From: Cellulomonas sp. Leaf334
Lineage (GTDB): Bacteria > Actinomycetota > Actinomycetes > Actinomycetales > Cellulomonadaceae
NCBI RefSeq assembly: GCF_001424195.1
Contig: NZ_LMOO01000001.1
Coordinates: 124,001 to 188,000 of the forward strand
DNA length: 64,000 nucleotides
Reading direction: 5' to 3'
Position numbers and translations under genes: made by a program. Below the pieces are notes generated by a model that saw only the letters and a program-made list of their open reading frames with translations, was not told the origin of the DNA and searched no databases. This document shows, in pieces, positions 49,835 through 59,700 of the stretch. How positions within the stretch are numbered: position 1 is the stretch's first letter; every line of letters starts with the position of its first letter.

Positions 49835-51618
49835 CGCGCCGTCGTCGCTCGCTCGTCGCCCTGGTCGTCGCCTTCGTCTGCGGCGTGACCCTGCTGCCGG
49901 CGCCCGCGCAGGCGGACAACCCGATCGTCCAGCACCTCTACACGGCCGACCCGGCACCACTCGTCCACAACGGCCGGGTGTACCTCTACACCGGGCACGA
50001 CGAGGACGCCTCGACGTACTTCACGATGAAGGACTGGAGGGTCTTCTCGTCGGCCGACATGGTCAACTGGACGGACCACGGCTCCCCGATGTCGCTCGCG
50101 ACCTTCGCCTGGGCGGACGCGAACGCCTGGGCGGGGCAGGCCGTCGAGCGCAACGGGAAGTTCTACTGGTACGTCCCCGTGCGGCAGCGGTCCACCGGCC
50201 AGATGGTCATCGGCGTGGGCGTCGGCGACAGTCCGACGGGCCCGTTCCGCGACGCGCTCGGCCGTCCTCTCGTCGGCACCAACGAGATCGACCCGTCCGT
50301 CATGATCGACGACGACGGGCAGGCCTACCTGTACTGGGGCAACCCCAACCTCTGGTACGTCCGGCTGAACGCCGACATGATCTCGTACTCCGGCAGCCCG
50401 ACGAAGATCCCGCTCACCACCGCGGGGTTCGGCTCGCGGACCGGTGACGCCAACCGCCCGACCCTCTACGAGGAAGGTCCGTGGGTCTACAAGCGCGGCG
50501 GGCAGTACTACAACGTGTTCGCGGCGAAATGCTGCTCCGAGTTCCTCGGCTACTCCACGTCACCCGGGCCGACCGGGCCCTGGACCTACCGGGGCACGGT
50601 CATGCCCACGCAGGGCAGCAGCTTCACCAACCACGCCGGCATCGTCGACTTCCGGGGTGGGTCGTACTTCTTCTACCACAACGGCGCCCTGCCGGGAGGT
50701 GGCGGGTTCACGCGGTCCGTGGCCGTCGAGAAGTTCAGCTACAACGCCGACGGCACCATCCCCACCCTCACCATGACGGCGACGGGCGCGCCGCAAGTCG
50801 GCACGCTCGACCCCTTCGTCCGGCAGGAGGCCGAGACGATCGCGTGGGGCTCCGGCATCGAGACGGAACCGTCCACGGAGGGCGGGATGAACATCGGCTG
50901 GCTCGAGAACGGGGACTACGTCAAGGTCAAGGGCGTCGCGTTCGGCACCGGCGCCTCCTCGTTCTCCGCGCGGGTGGCCTCCGCCACCGCGGGCGGCCGG
51001 ATCGAGGTGCGGCTGGACAGCACGAGCGGTCCCGTCGTCGGCACCTGCACCGTCGGTGGCACCGGGGGGTGGCAGGCCTGGACGACCACCACCTGCGCGG
51101 TGAGCGGGGCCACGGGTACGCACGACCTGTACCTGCGCTTCGTCGGGGGGAGCGGCAACCTGTTCAACGTGAACTGGTGGCAGTTCAGCGGCGGCGGGAG
51201 CACCCCGACGGCGTACCGGGTCACCAACCGCAACAGCGGGCAGGTGATCGACGTCCAGCAGCCCAACACCTCCGACCTCGCGGTGATCGGCCAGTGGCCG
51301 AGCAACGGCACCGCGTGGCAGCAGTGGCGCTTCCTCGACGCCGGCAACGGCACCGTGCGGCTGCAGAGCGTGCACAGCGGCAAGTGCGTCGACGTCAGCG
51401 GTGCGTCCACCGCTGACGGGGCGGCCGTGATCCAGTACACCTGCCACGACCGCCCCAACCAGGTGTTCACCTGGCGCTCGACCGGTGACGGGTACGCCAC
51501 CCTGGTCAACCTCAACAGCGGCAAGTGCCTCACCGTGGTCAACGGGTCCATCGCAGCAGGAGCAGCGCTGGAGCAGCGGACCTGCACCACGGCGACCAGC
51601 ATGCAGTGGTCACGCTGA
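49831..51618 (+). CDS. Secreted GH43 glycosidase with CBM6 and CBM13 modules
   Basis: A 595-residue secreted enzyme, probably an arabinofuranosidase or xylosidase. The signal peptide ends after about PAPAQA (residue 28). The five-bladed GH43 domain has base Asp40 (YTADPAP), Asp154 (NEIDPSVM) and acid Glu215 (LYEEGPWVY). A CBM6 begins at RQEAETIAWGSGIETE and ends at FNVNWWQFSGG. A ricin-B lectin domain completes the protein (SGKCVDVSGAST, SGKCLTVVNG, SMQW). GTG 49831 overlaps the GH27 stop by four bases, so both are made together, fitting joint attack on arabinogalactan-type side chains. Confidence 0.93.
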   Translation: MTRRRRSLVALVVAFVCGVTLLPAPAQADNPIVQHLYTADPAPLVHNGRVYLYTGHDEDASTYFTMKDWRVFSSADMVNWTDHGSPMSLATFAWADANAWAGQAVERNGKFYWYVPVRQRSTGQMVIGVGVGDSPTGPFRDALGRPLVGTNEIDPSVMIDDDGQAYLYWGNPNLWYVRLNADMISYSGSPTKIPLTTAGFGSRTGDANRPTLYEEGPWVYKRGGQYYNVFAAKCCSEFLGYSTSPGPTGPWTYRGTVMPTQGSSFTNHAGIVDFRGGSYFFYHNGALPGGGGFTRSVAVEKFSYNADGTIPTLTMTATGAPQVGTLDPFVRQEAETIAWGSGIETEPSTEGGMNIGWLENGDYVKVKGVAFGTGASSFSARVASATAGGRIEVRLDSTSGPVVGTCTVGGTGGWQAWTTTTCAVSGATGTHDLYLRFVGGSGNLFNVNWWQFSGGGSTPTAYRVTNRNSGQVIDVQQPNTSDLAVIGQWPSNGTAWQQWRFLDAGNGTVRLQSVHSGKCVDVSGASTADGAAVIQYTCHDRPNQVFTWRSTGDGYATLVNLNSGKCLTVVNGSIAAGAALEQRTCTTATSMQWSR

Positions 51619-51624
51619 CCTGAC

Positions 51625-51660
51625 GCTCGGGGGCGACGGAGCAGTCCGTCGCCCCCGAGC
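51625..51660. terminator. Bidirectional terminator between GH43 and GH16 genes
   Basis: A perfect 16-bp stem (GCTCGGGGGCGACGGA and its complement) with loop GCAG lies between the two convergent stops, 6 bases after the GH43 stop and 20 bases from the GH16 stop. No T-run is present; stem strength makes it a good terminator for both strands. Confidence 0.88.
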
Positions 51661-51680
51661 CGCGGGTCAGGGTCGGTGCG

Positions 51681-52949
51681 TCACAGGTACCACTGCTGGT
51701 TCGCGCCGCCGTGGCAGTCCCACAGGTTCACGCGCTGGCCGTCGTGGACGGGCGTGCCACCGACGGCGTCGAGGCAGCGCCCCGACTGCGGGTTCTTGAG
51801 CGCGCGTGTGCCCGAGTCGTACGTCCACTTCTGGGCGCCCGTGCCGTTGCACGTCCACAGCTGCACGACCGTCCCGTTGGCCGTCCCGCCACCGCTCACG
51901 TCGAGGCACTTGCCCAGCGCACGCACGGTGCCGTCGGACCCGCGGGTCCACTGCTGGGCGGTGTTGCCGTTGCAGCCGACGACCTGGATCGGGTTGCCGT
52001 CGTGCGTCTGCGCCCACGGCACGTCGAGGCACAGCGAGTTCGCGACGCGGATCGTGCCCGTGCCCGTCGGGAGCGAGCCGCCCCCTCCGCCGCCGCCGGA
52101 GCCCGAGCCGTTGTCGTAGACGCGGACGTAGTCGACCTTCATCTGCTGCGGGAACTGGGTCGATCCGTCGGGGTAGCCGGGCCACTGGCCGCCGACCGCG
52201 ACGTTGAGGATGAGGAAGTAGGCCTTGTCGAACACCCAGGGGTTGCCCCCGACGCGCGAGGTCGTGACCTGGTGGAACACGTTCCCGTCGACGGACCACG
52301 TGATCGAGCCGGGCTTCCAGTCCACGGCGTAGGTGTGGAAGGTGTCCGCGAAGGACCAGTTCTGCGGGTGCTGGTACGCGCCGGTGATGCCGCCGCCGCC
52401 CGAGTAGCCGGGACCGTGCACCGTGCCGTAGATGCGGTGCGGCTCCTTGCCGACGTTCTCCATGATGTCGATCTCGCCCGACGACGGCCACGCGTTCTGC
52501 GGGAAGTCACCGCCGAGCATCCAGAACGCCGGCCAGATGCCCTGGCCGCGCGGGATCTGGATGCGGGCCTCGACGCGGCCGTACTTCACCTCGAACTTGT
52601 TGTTGCTCTGCAGCCGCGCTGACGTGTACGACCCGTCGCCCTCGCGCCGGGCGGTGATCACGAGGTTGCCCTGGCCGTCGAGCGCGGAGTTGTTGCGGGA
52701 CGTCGTGTAGTTCTGCAGCTCGGCGTTGCCCCAGCCGCCTGCTCCGGTGTCGTAGCTCCAGACCGCGGAGTCGGGGGCGCTGCCGGCGGAGCCGTTGAAC
52801 TCCTGCGACCACACGACGTCCCCGATCGCCGCCTCGGCGGGGGTGGACGTCGAGGCCACGAGCCCGGCGGCGACGAGCGCGGCAGCTCCGAGCGCCGCGG
52901 CGATCCCGTGTGCTCGTTGGGTGGCGGTGCGTGGGCGTACGGGATGCAT
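51681..52949 (-). CDS. Secreted GH16 beta-glucanase (laminarinase type) with CBM13
   Basis: A 422-residue secreted endo-beta-1,3(4)-glucanase. The signal peptide covers about residues 1-40 (LGAAALVAAGLVAS, cleavage after PAEA). The GH16 jelly roll includes WSQEFNGSAGSAPD and the catalytic GEIDIMENVG (Glu159, Asp161, Glu164), with WPAFWMLGGDFP before it. A Gly/Ser linker at about 284-297 leads to a ricin-B domain of three repeats ending LWDCHGGANQQWYL. ATG 52949 has AGGAGG upstream. The gene is monocistronic, with palindromes in its upstream region. The substrate is probably laminarin or fungal glucan. Confidence 0.95.
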   Translation of the reverse strand: MHPVRPRTATQRAHGIAAALGAAALVAAGLVASTSTPAEAAIGDVVWSQEFNGSAGSAPDSAVWSYDTGAGGWGNAELQNYTTSRNNSALDGQGNLVITARREGDGSYTSARLQSNNKFEVKYGRVEARIQIPRGQGIWPAFWMLGGDFPQNAWPSSGEIDIMENVGKEPHRIYGTVHGPGYSGGGGITGAYQHPQNWSFADTFHTYAVDWKPGSITWSVDGNVFHQVTTSRVGGNPWVFDKAYFLILNVAVGGQWPGYPDGSTQFPQQMKVDYVRVYDNGSGSGGGGGGGSLPTGTGTIRVANSLCLDVPWAQTHDGNPIQVVGCNGNTAQQWTRGSDGTVRALGKCLDVSGGGTANGTVVQLWTCNGTGAQKWTYDSGTRALKNPQSGRCLDAVGGTPVHDGQRVNLWDCHGGANQQWYL

Positions 52950-53004
52950 CGTTGCCTCCTGGAACCTCGGCGAACGGACGGGGCCGGGGGTCGGCATCGC
53001 CCGG

Positions 53005-53099
53005 TGACACGTGTCACGACGCTGCGCACGTGTGCGGGCGACCTGTCCGTTCTGCGGCACAGTAACGGGGAGTGTTACTGACTGGCAAGTAACTGTTAC
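53005..53099 (-). promoter_or_regulatory. Three palindromes upstream of the GH16 gene
   Basis: TGACACGTGTCA (53005-53016) is a perfect 12-base palindrome. AGTAAC and GTTACT (53061-53079) form an inverted repeat with a 7-base spacer, and GTAACTGTTAC (53089-53099) repeats the same arms with a single-base spacer. The shared GTAAC half-site suggests one regulator binding two operators. The sites lie 56-150 bases before the GH16 ATG and also upstream of the divergent methyltransferase. Confidence 0.5.
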
Positions 53100-53157
53100 C
53101 GGACAGCGTTGTCCTGGGTTGCTTGTCCGCTGCACCCGTCGGTGCGAGGGTGACCCG

Positions 53158-53982
53158 ATGGCACACCCCGAGGGGATCGTCGGCGTGTTCGACCGGGCAG
53201 CGGACGTCTACGACAACGTGGGGGTGCCGTGGTTCGGCCCCATCGCCGCGGGGCTGGTCGCGGAGCTCGACGTCCGGCCGGGGGAGCGCGTGCTCGACGT
53301 CGGCTGCGGCCGCGGGGCCGCACTGCGACCTCTGGCGCTCGCCACCGGCCCGACCGGCCGCGCCGTCGGCATCGACCTGGCGCCGCGGATGGTGGAACGG
53401 ACCGCACGCGACCTGGCGGGCCTCCCGCAGGTCGAGGTCGCCGTCGGGGATGCCCGCGCTCCCCGCTTCCCCGTCGCGTCGTTCGACGTCGTCGCCGCCT
53501 CGCTGGTCCTCTTCTTCCTGCCGGACCCGGCGGCGGCCCTCGGCGCGTGGTCCGCGCTGCTCGCCCCGGGAGGCCGCTTGGGGGTCACGACGGTCGGCGC
53601 TCAGGACGAACGCTGGCGCCGCGTCGAGGAGGTGTTCCTCCCGTACCTGCCACCCGCCGCGGTCGACGGTCGGGCCAGAGGACTGGGCGGCGCCTTCGCG
53701 TCCGACCTGGGGATGGAGGACCTGCTCCGCGGGGCCGGCCTCGCGGGCGTCCGGACGGTCAGCCTGACGGTCGAGGCCGTCCTGCGCGACGCCGACCACC
53801 TCGTCGAGTTCTCGTGGTCGCACGGGCAGCGTGCCCTGTGGGAGCTCGTCCCACCCGACGCGCGCGACGACGTCCGCGACCAGCTCGTCGCGCTCGCCGC
53901 CTCGATCACCGACTCCTCCGGACGCCTCGGCCTGGGTGGGGAGATCCGCTGCACGGTCGGTGCACGGCCCGCGGCCACCTGA
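53158..53982 (+). CDS. SAM-dependent methyltransferase
   Basis: A 274-residue class I methyltransferase. The SAM-binding motif VLDVGCGRGAALRPL is at about residues 45-59, an acidic residue appears in AVGIDLAPRMVERT, and VEVAVGDARAPRFP supplies the adenine site. Members methylate small molecules such as quinones or antibiotics; the substrate cannot be told here. The N-terminus EGIVGVFDRAADVYDN is typical of UbiE-like proteins. It is a single gene, divergent from GH16. Confidence 0.88.
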   Translation: MAHPEGIVGVFDRAADVYDNVGVPWFGPIAAGLVAELDVRPGERVLDVGCGRGAALRPLALATGPTGRAVGIDLAPRMVERTARDLAGLPQVEVAVGDARAPRFPVASFDVVAASLVLFFLPDPAAALGAWSALLAPGGRLGVTTVGAQDERWRRVEEVFLPYLPPAAVDGRARGLGGAFASDLGMEDLLRGAGLAGVRTVSLTVEAVLRDADHLVEFSWSHGQRALWELVPPDARDDVRDQLVALAASITDSSGRLGLGGEIRCTVGARPAAT

Positions 53983-54013
53983 CCCCGTCGTCGACGAACC
54001 CGCCCGCCGACGG

Positions 54014-54766
54014 TCAGCTGGACGTCTCGTCCCGGTCGGCCCGGGGGAGCAGGCGTCGGCGGACGAGGATGGCGGCGAGCACCACGACCCCACCGATCAC
54101 GAGAGCGGTGGCGATGCCGCGCGGCTGGAGGATCGCCGAGTCCGGCACCAGGACCTGCGTGCCGCCGGCCTGCGACGAGGTGGGGTCGCCCGTGGCGTCC
54201 ACCCCCGCGAGGTGCGCCGCGAGCGACTGTCCGTACTCCGCGACCGAGAGCTGCGAGCCGTCCAGCCCGCGCAGCTGGTCGCCGTCCAGCGTGAACCACT
54301 GGTTCGCCTCGGCGACGTGGATCAACGGGTCGGCGGGAGCAGCGGCGAGTCGTCGGGCCAGCTGCGGGTCCCACTCGACGACGGCGACCTCCGGGTCAGG
54401 CTGACCGTCGGGGTACCACACCAGCGCCGTTCCGAGGCTGCGCCCGTCCGCCGCGAACGCCGGGGCGATCCAGGTGCCGTCCGGCTCGAGGACATCTCCC
54501 CGTGCGTCGCCGCGGGTGTACGCGTGAGTGAACCGGTGCACGGTGCGGGGTGTGCCGAACGTGATCTCCGTAGGCGCCGCGCCGTCCGTCGTGAACGCGG
54601 CCGCTGCCCCCTCGTCGAAGAGCGCCAGCACCTCGTCCGGAGGCGTTGTGCCGTACGACTGGGCGGCTGCAGCAGTCGGGGTCAGGAGAAGGACGAGCAG
54701 CGCGCCCACCATGAGCAGACGCGACGCGCGCGTCGTTCGCGTGACTCGTCGTGACTCCTGCTGCAT
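54014..54766 (-). CDS. Exported or membrane-anchored protein of unknown function
   Basis: A 250-residue protein with a signal peptide (residues about 17-36, LLMVGALLVLLLTPTAAAAQ), an extracytoplasmic domain of roughly 185 residues with TWIAPAFAADGRSLGTALVW, and a C-terminal membrane segment (GIATALVIGGVVVLAAILVR) followed by a basic tail RRRLLPRAD. This type I topology is clear, but no family is recognised. ATG 54766 was chosen because the signal peptide begins there. It lies 95 bases downstream of the permease-prefix protein on the same strand. Confidence 0.75.
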   Translation of the reverse strand: MQQESRRVTRTTRASRLLMVGALLVLLLTPTAAAAQSYGTTPPDEVLALFDEGAAAAFTTDGAAPTEITFGTPRTVHRFTHAYTRGDARGDVLEPDGTWIAPAFAADGRSLGTALVWYPDGQPDPEVAVVEWDPQLARRLAAAPADPLIHVAEANQWFTLDGDQLRGLDGSQLSVAEYGQSLAAHLAGVDATGDPTSSQAGGTQVLVPDSAILQPRGIATALVIGGVVVLAAILVRRRLLPRADRDETSS

Positions 54767-54861
54767 CGACTTCCCCGTCGCGTCGGACCCTGCCCGCAAC
54801 CCACGAGGTGCGTGCCACGCCGGACGGTACCCCGACACGAGCACCCTCGTGCCGGGACGCG

Positions 54862-56211
54862 TCAGACGAAGTCGAACAGAGGGGGGAACACGATCACGAC
54901 GAACGCGGCCCAGGCGGCGTAGACCGGCAGGTACCGCGTCTGCCAACGCTCGAGCTCCGAGAACGTGCCACGACCGCGCAGGAACCGGGCGCTGCGCCAC
55001 GCCGAGACGCCGAGGTGCACGAGGAGCAGCAGGTTGAGGCCGAGTGCGGCGACCTTGTTGGGGCTCGTGCCGAACTCGGCGATCCGCGTGAGCATCGCGG
55101 TCAGCATCACGGCGTCGACCGCGAGGGCTGCCCCCACCATGACGAGCTGGAGCCAGTCGGCGAGCGCGGGCGGTGCGACCGGGTCGCGCGCGGAGATCGA
55201 GTAGAGGAGCAGCGCCAGCACGAGCACGAGGATCGCGTCCATGAGGATGAGCAGGTCGCGGTCCACCTCGACGAAGCCCCCGGACGCGGTCAGCGCCACG
55301 AGGACGGCCACGAGCATGACGATCGTCAGCGGCGTGAAGATCCGGGTGAGCACGGGCGCGATGTTCTCGACGACGTCCTGCTTGGCCTCGACGAGCCAGG
55401 CGGCGACGACGAGGGCGCCCGGGACGGCGAACGGCAGCACCCAGCCGGTGATCACCGGTTCGGGGTCGACGCCCACGAGCTGCAGCACGGCGGCGGTGAG
55501 GCCGACGAGGACCCCGCCACCCAGCGCGAGCAGCGTGTAGTAGATGGCGAGCTCACCCGTGAACCGCACGAAGTCCATGCGCCGGGCGTCGGAGCGCCAC
55601 GAGCCCGCGACGTACGCGAGCCCCACCAGCAGCCACAGGACGACCGGGGCGTGGATGATCGCCAGCACCTCGGTCGCGCCCTCGGGGACGAACGGGTACA
55701 CGTTCAGCACGACCGCGAGCACGACGAACGGCACGGCGATCGCCGCGACGGTCCGCACGCCGACCCGCCGCTTCCAGCCGAGGTACGCCGCGAGGAACGG
55801 CACCACGAGCAGGGCGACGTTGCGCACGAGCGCGAGCTCGTCGTCGAACCAGGCGATCCCGGCCCGGACCGCGACGCCCGCGCCGACCGCGAGCGCCAGA
55901 ACGACCGTGAGCTCGCGCCACCGCGGAGCCGGTGAGCCGGGGGAGTCGTCGGGCACGAGCGCGAGCTGCTTCCACAGCCGGTCCGAGTGCTCACGGGCGT
56001 ACTCGCGGGAGACGGCATCCAGGTTGCCGAGGCGCTTGATCGCGACGAGGAACGCCTCGTCGTCGTCGAGCCCGGTTGCCTGCAGGTCGGCGACCTGGCC
56101 CCGCAGGTGGTCCTCGAGCTCGTCGACGTCGGCCGACGAGATGACCTGGCGTCGGTGCACGTACCCACGCCACCTGTCGATCTGCGCCTCGAGCTCGATG
56201 TCGGCCGCCAT
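54862..56211 (-). CDS. Permease-prefix membrane protein
   Basis: A 449-residue protein. The first 75 residues form a permease prefix-like domain (WRGYVHRRQVISSADVDELE, DHLRGQVADLQATGLDDDEA, FLVAIKRLGNLDAVSREYA), often found before ABC permeases and beside PadR regulators. About ten hydrophobic segments follow with no ABC or FtsX signature. Such pairs with PadR genes are common in actinobacteria. The ATG shares one base with the PadR stop, so the two are co-translated and PadR very likely controls it. Confidence 0.83.
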   Translation of the reverse strand: MAADIELEAQIDRWRGYVHRRQVISSADVDELEDHLRGQVADLQATGLDDDEAFLVAIKRLGNLDAVSREYAREHSDRLWKQLALVPDDSPGSPAPRWRELTVVLALAVGAGVAVRAGIAWFDDELALVRNVALLVVPFLAAYLGWKRRVGVRTVAAIAVPFVVLAVVLNVYPFVPEGATEVLAIIHAPVVLWLLVGLAYVAGSWRSDARRMDFVRFTGELAIYYTLLALGGGVLVGLTAAVLQLVGVDPEPVITGWVLPFAVPGALVVAAWLVEAKQDVVENIAPVLTRIFTPLTIVMLVAVLVALTASGGFVEVDRDLLILMDAILVLVLALLLYSISARDPVAPPALADWLQLVMVGAALAVDAVMLTAMLTRIAEFGTSPNKVAALGLNLLLLVHLGVSAWRSARFLRGRGTFSELERWQTRYLPVYAAWAAFVVIVFPPLFDFV

Positions 56212-56573
56212 CACGCCCACCCCTCCACGACGGTGGCGGGCCGCGGTGCCGACTCCCAGACCTGCCGGAGCGCGTCCGCGACGACGTCCCACTGCGCCTG
56301 CCGTTCGGCGAGCGCCGCCCGGCCGGTCGAAGTGATCGCGTAGTGCTTGCGGCGCCGACCCGCCTCGGACGTGCCCCAGGACGACGAGACGTGGCCGAGC
56401 CGCTCGAGCCGGTGCAGGAGCGGGTAGAGCATGCCGTCCGTCCACTGCATGCGACCGCCGGAGAGCTCGCCGACGCGCTTGAGGATCGCGTACCCGTAGA
56501 GGTCGCCGTCCACGAGGATCCCGAGCACGAGCGGTGTCGCCGAGGCGGCGACCAGGTCCTTGTCGATGCGCAC
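56211..56573 (-). CDS. PadR-family transcriptional regulator
   Basis: A 120-residue PadR regulator. The typical fold shows LVLGILVDGDLYGYAILKRV, MQWTDGMLYPLLHRLERLGH and GRRRKHYAITSTGRAALAER. Short PadR proteins of this kind are ligand-responsive repressors, usually of the adjacent membrane protein gene. The upstream palindrome at 56598-56615 is a likely autoregulatory operator. Confidence 0.93.
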   Translation of the reverse strand: MRIDKDLVAASATPLVLGILVDGDLYGYAILKRVGELSGGRMQWTDGMLYPLLHRLERLGHVSSSWGTSEAGRRRKHYAITSTGRAALAERQAQWDVVADALRQVWESAPRPATVVEGWA

Positions 56574-56597
56574 GGCGTCTCCTCTACCTTGATGTGC

Positions 56598-56628
56598 TAG
56601 GTATTAAACCCTAGCGGATCTAGGTATG
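56598..56628 (-). promoter_or_regulatory. Probable PadR operator
   Basis: An inverted repeat CTAGG/CCTAG (56598-56602 and 56611-56615) with an AT-rich 8-base centre lies 25 bases before the PadR ATG. A third CTAGGTAT follows at 56621-56628. Reading on the minus strand, TTTAATACC overlaps and could provide a -10. PadR proteins usually repress from such sites over their own promoter. Confidence 0.55.
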
Positions 56629-56712
56629 CAGGGACGCGCCGGTCACGGTGTCGTCGCGGGCCACGGACCACTCGTTCGCTGAGAAGTCGCCCTGCTCGTC
56701 TTGTGGAGACAG

Positions 56713-56760
56713 CGACGAGGAAGGCCCCTGACCCTTTCCGGTCAGGGGCCTTCCTCGTCG
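56713..56760 (-). terminator. Strong terminator of the GH13 gene
   Basis: A perfect 21-bp stem with a 6-base loop (CTTTCC), arms running from CGACGAGGAAGG to its complement. It lies 11 bases after the stop of the amylase gene on the minus strand and would stop read-through into the PadR operon. Confidence 0.92.
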
Positions 56761-56770
56761 TCATGTCGAG

Positions 56771-59700
56771 TCAGCTGGACGTGTCGCTCGACCATGCCGC
56801 GATCAGGGCCTCGGCGTGGGCGCTGAGCCGCAGCCGGGCCTCCGGGGAGACCGTGCTGTGCCGGCCCGGGGACTCGAGGTGCTGCACGAAGCGTTCGAGC
56901 TGGTCGACGGCCTGCCGCAGGCGTCCCCGGTCATGGTGACGGGCCGCCTTGTCCAGGTCGTCGGAGAGGCGGCGCAGGACCGGGCCGGTGATCTCCCCGG
57001 CGTCCTGCGCCGCGGCGAGGTCCGCCCGCAGGGTCTCGATGCTGGGAGCGGGCTGCTCGCCCGAGAGCAGCACCGTGCCGTAGAGCGCCGGGACGGTCAG
57101 CGTGATCGTCCCGTCGACGGGTGCGACGACGGCCCCGGTGAACGCGTCGGTGAACGTCTGCCCCGCGTCGCCCGCCGGGACCTCGACCGTGACCTCGTGC
57201 GCCTCGGTGTCGTTGTTGTACGCGGTGACGGCCTGGACGCCCTCGTGCTCGCGCAGCAGGACGACGAGGTGCTCGTCGGTGTGCAGCGGAGCGCCCAGGG
57301 ATCCCCGGCGGAGCACCGCGTGGTCGTTGCGCAGTGCGATGAGACGCGTGACGTCGTCGAGCAGCGCCGCATCGGGGTCGCCGCCCTCGTCCGCCCACGG
57401 GTACGTCGCGCGGTTGAACGGGTCCTCGCCGCCGGTGAGGCCCACCTCGTCGCCGTAGAACACCGTCGGGGCGCCGGGGAAGGTCATCTGGAACAGCACG
57501 GCGAGCCGCAGCCGCTGCTTGGCCTCGGCCTCCTCCTCCGCCGTCGACGACTCGCCCGTGTACCCGAACTGGTGGAGCGCCCGGGCGGAGTCGTGCGTCG
57601 ACAGGAGGTTCATCAGGGCGCCGAACGCCTGTGGCGGGTACTGCTCCCGCATGTGCTCGATGTTCAGGTAGGCGGCGCCGGCGTCGCGACCGTCGGCGTA
57701 GTCCAGCACCGCGTTGCGAAAGATGTAGTTCATCGTGGTGTCGAAGGTGTCCCCGAGGAAGTACTTCGAGGAGTCGAACCACGTCTCGGCGATGGTCAGC
57801 GCCTCGGGGTCCTCGGCCTTGACCGACGTCCGCCACTCGCGCCAGAACTCGTCCGTGACCCACGGCGCCACGTCCATGCGCCAGCCGTCGACACCCCGCT
57901 CCTGCCAGGTGGTCATGACGGAGTCGGGCGAGCGGAACGCGAAGTCCTTGAAGCTGTCGGACTCGGTCAGCTCCGGCAGCGTCGACACCCCTGCCCACCC
58001 GGCGTACTGCCGGTCGGGCTCGGTCTCCTCCGGGAAGAAGCGGTACCAGTCCGCGTAGGGCGACCCGGGCGTGATCGTGGCGTCCTCGAACGCACCGAGC
58101 TCGTCGAAGTTGGCGTAGCGGTCGAAGTACGCGGAGTCGCTGCCCGTGTGGTTGAGCGAGGTGTCGAGCACCACGCGCATCCCGCGGGCCTCGGCCTCCT
58201 GCGTCAGCCGGGACACGTCCTCGTCGGTGCCGAAGGCGTCGTCGACGTGGAGGTAGTCCGCTGTGTCGTACTTGTGGTTGCTGCCCGCCTCGAAGATCGG
58301 GTTGAGGTACAGCGTGTTGACGCCCAGCGTGTCGAGGTAGTCGAGCTTCTCGATGATCCCGGCGAGGTCCCCGCCGAAGAAGTCGTTGTTGTAGAAGGCG
58401 TCGTCTGTCGTCGACCCGTCGGTCTCCCCGGGCACCCACGGGGTGTCCGTCCAGTCCTCGTGCACCTCGACGGGCTCGTCCAGGTAGGTGTCCTGCGCGG
58501 GGTCCGGGTCGTTGGCGTCGTCGCCGTTGCGGAACCGCTCCGGGAACACGTAGTAGTAGACGGCGTCGGCGGCCCAGTCCGGGACCACGAAGTCCGGGCT
58601 GAAGGTCGTGTGGCGGTACCGGCGGACGTCCGTGCGGTCCTCGGGCAGGAAGTCGACGTGCCCGACGCCGCCCGAGCCCCGTTCGAGCGTCCAGTAGATG
58701 GTGTCCGAGTTGTTCTCGTAGACGTAGGTGCGCTCGCCGTTGACGAGCTCGAGGTAGTACCCGGAGACGCTCGCGGTCTCGAAGGTGTGCGATGCGGTCC
58801 AGCGCTCGACGTCGGCGGCCGGATGGCGGGTCATCGGGACCCGGACCGGGTCGCGGTACTCGAGCACCTCCTGGTTGCCCTCGAGCACGCGGGTCTCGAC
58901 GACCAGGGTCGCGGAGTCCAGCCCCGCGGGTGCCTCGATGGCGAGCTCGATCGGCGTCCCGGTCTGCTGGGCTCCGAACGGTGCCTTGAACGCCGTGTCC
59001 CGCGAGTCGAAGCGGACGCCGCGGAGCACGGGGTCGGTCACGGGCAGCGGGATGCCGGGGTTGACGAAGGACAGCGCGCCGATCGTCAGCGTCGGCGTGG
59101 CGTCGTCTCCCTCGAGGGCCAGCCGCATCGTGTGCTCGCCGGTGAAGTCGAAGCTGAGCGGCTGCACCACCTCGACGTCCTCGCCCGAGGCCAGCTCGAA
59201 GGGCTCGTCCGCGGTGACGACGTCGTTCTCGCTGTCGGGCGCGCCCAACGTCGTCGCGGCCGTGCCCAGGGGGTCCGCGATCGTGAACGTCTGCGTCCCG
59301 GTGACGTCGACGTTGAGGTAGTACGCGTCGCAGCTGTAGAGGAAGTAGTCGGACGCGGCGGGCCTGCCGTCGTTGAGGGACCCCGACACGGCGAGGAGGG
59401 CGTCGCCCAGCGGGGGCGGCGGGCACTGCGTGATGGTGAGCGTCGGTGTCTGCGCGGAGGCGGAGACGTCGAGCACGACGCGCTGGGTGCCGTCGAACGC
59501 GAACGTCAGGTTGGAGCCCTGCAGGGCGAGCGGCAGCGGCTCGCCGGCCGTGAGCTCTCCGCCCTCGGCTCCGCCGCCGAAGTCGGCATCGGAGGACCAG
59601 GTCGCGTCGGCGACCTTGAACGAGCTCGTGCCGCTGAGATCGAGCAGAACCTCGAAGCGGTTGCAGTCGTAGACCAGCTCGTACTCGGGCAACGCGTTCC

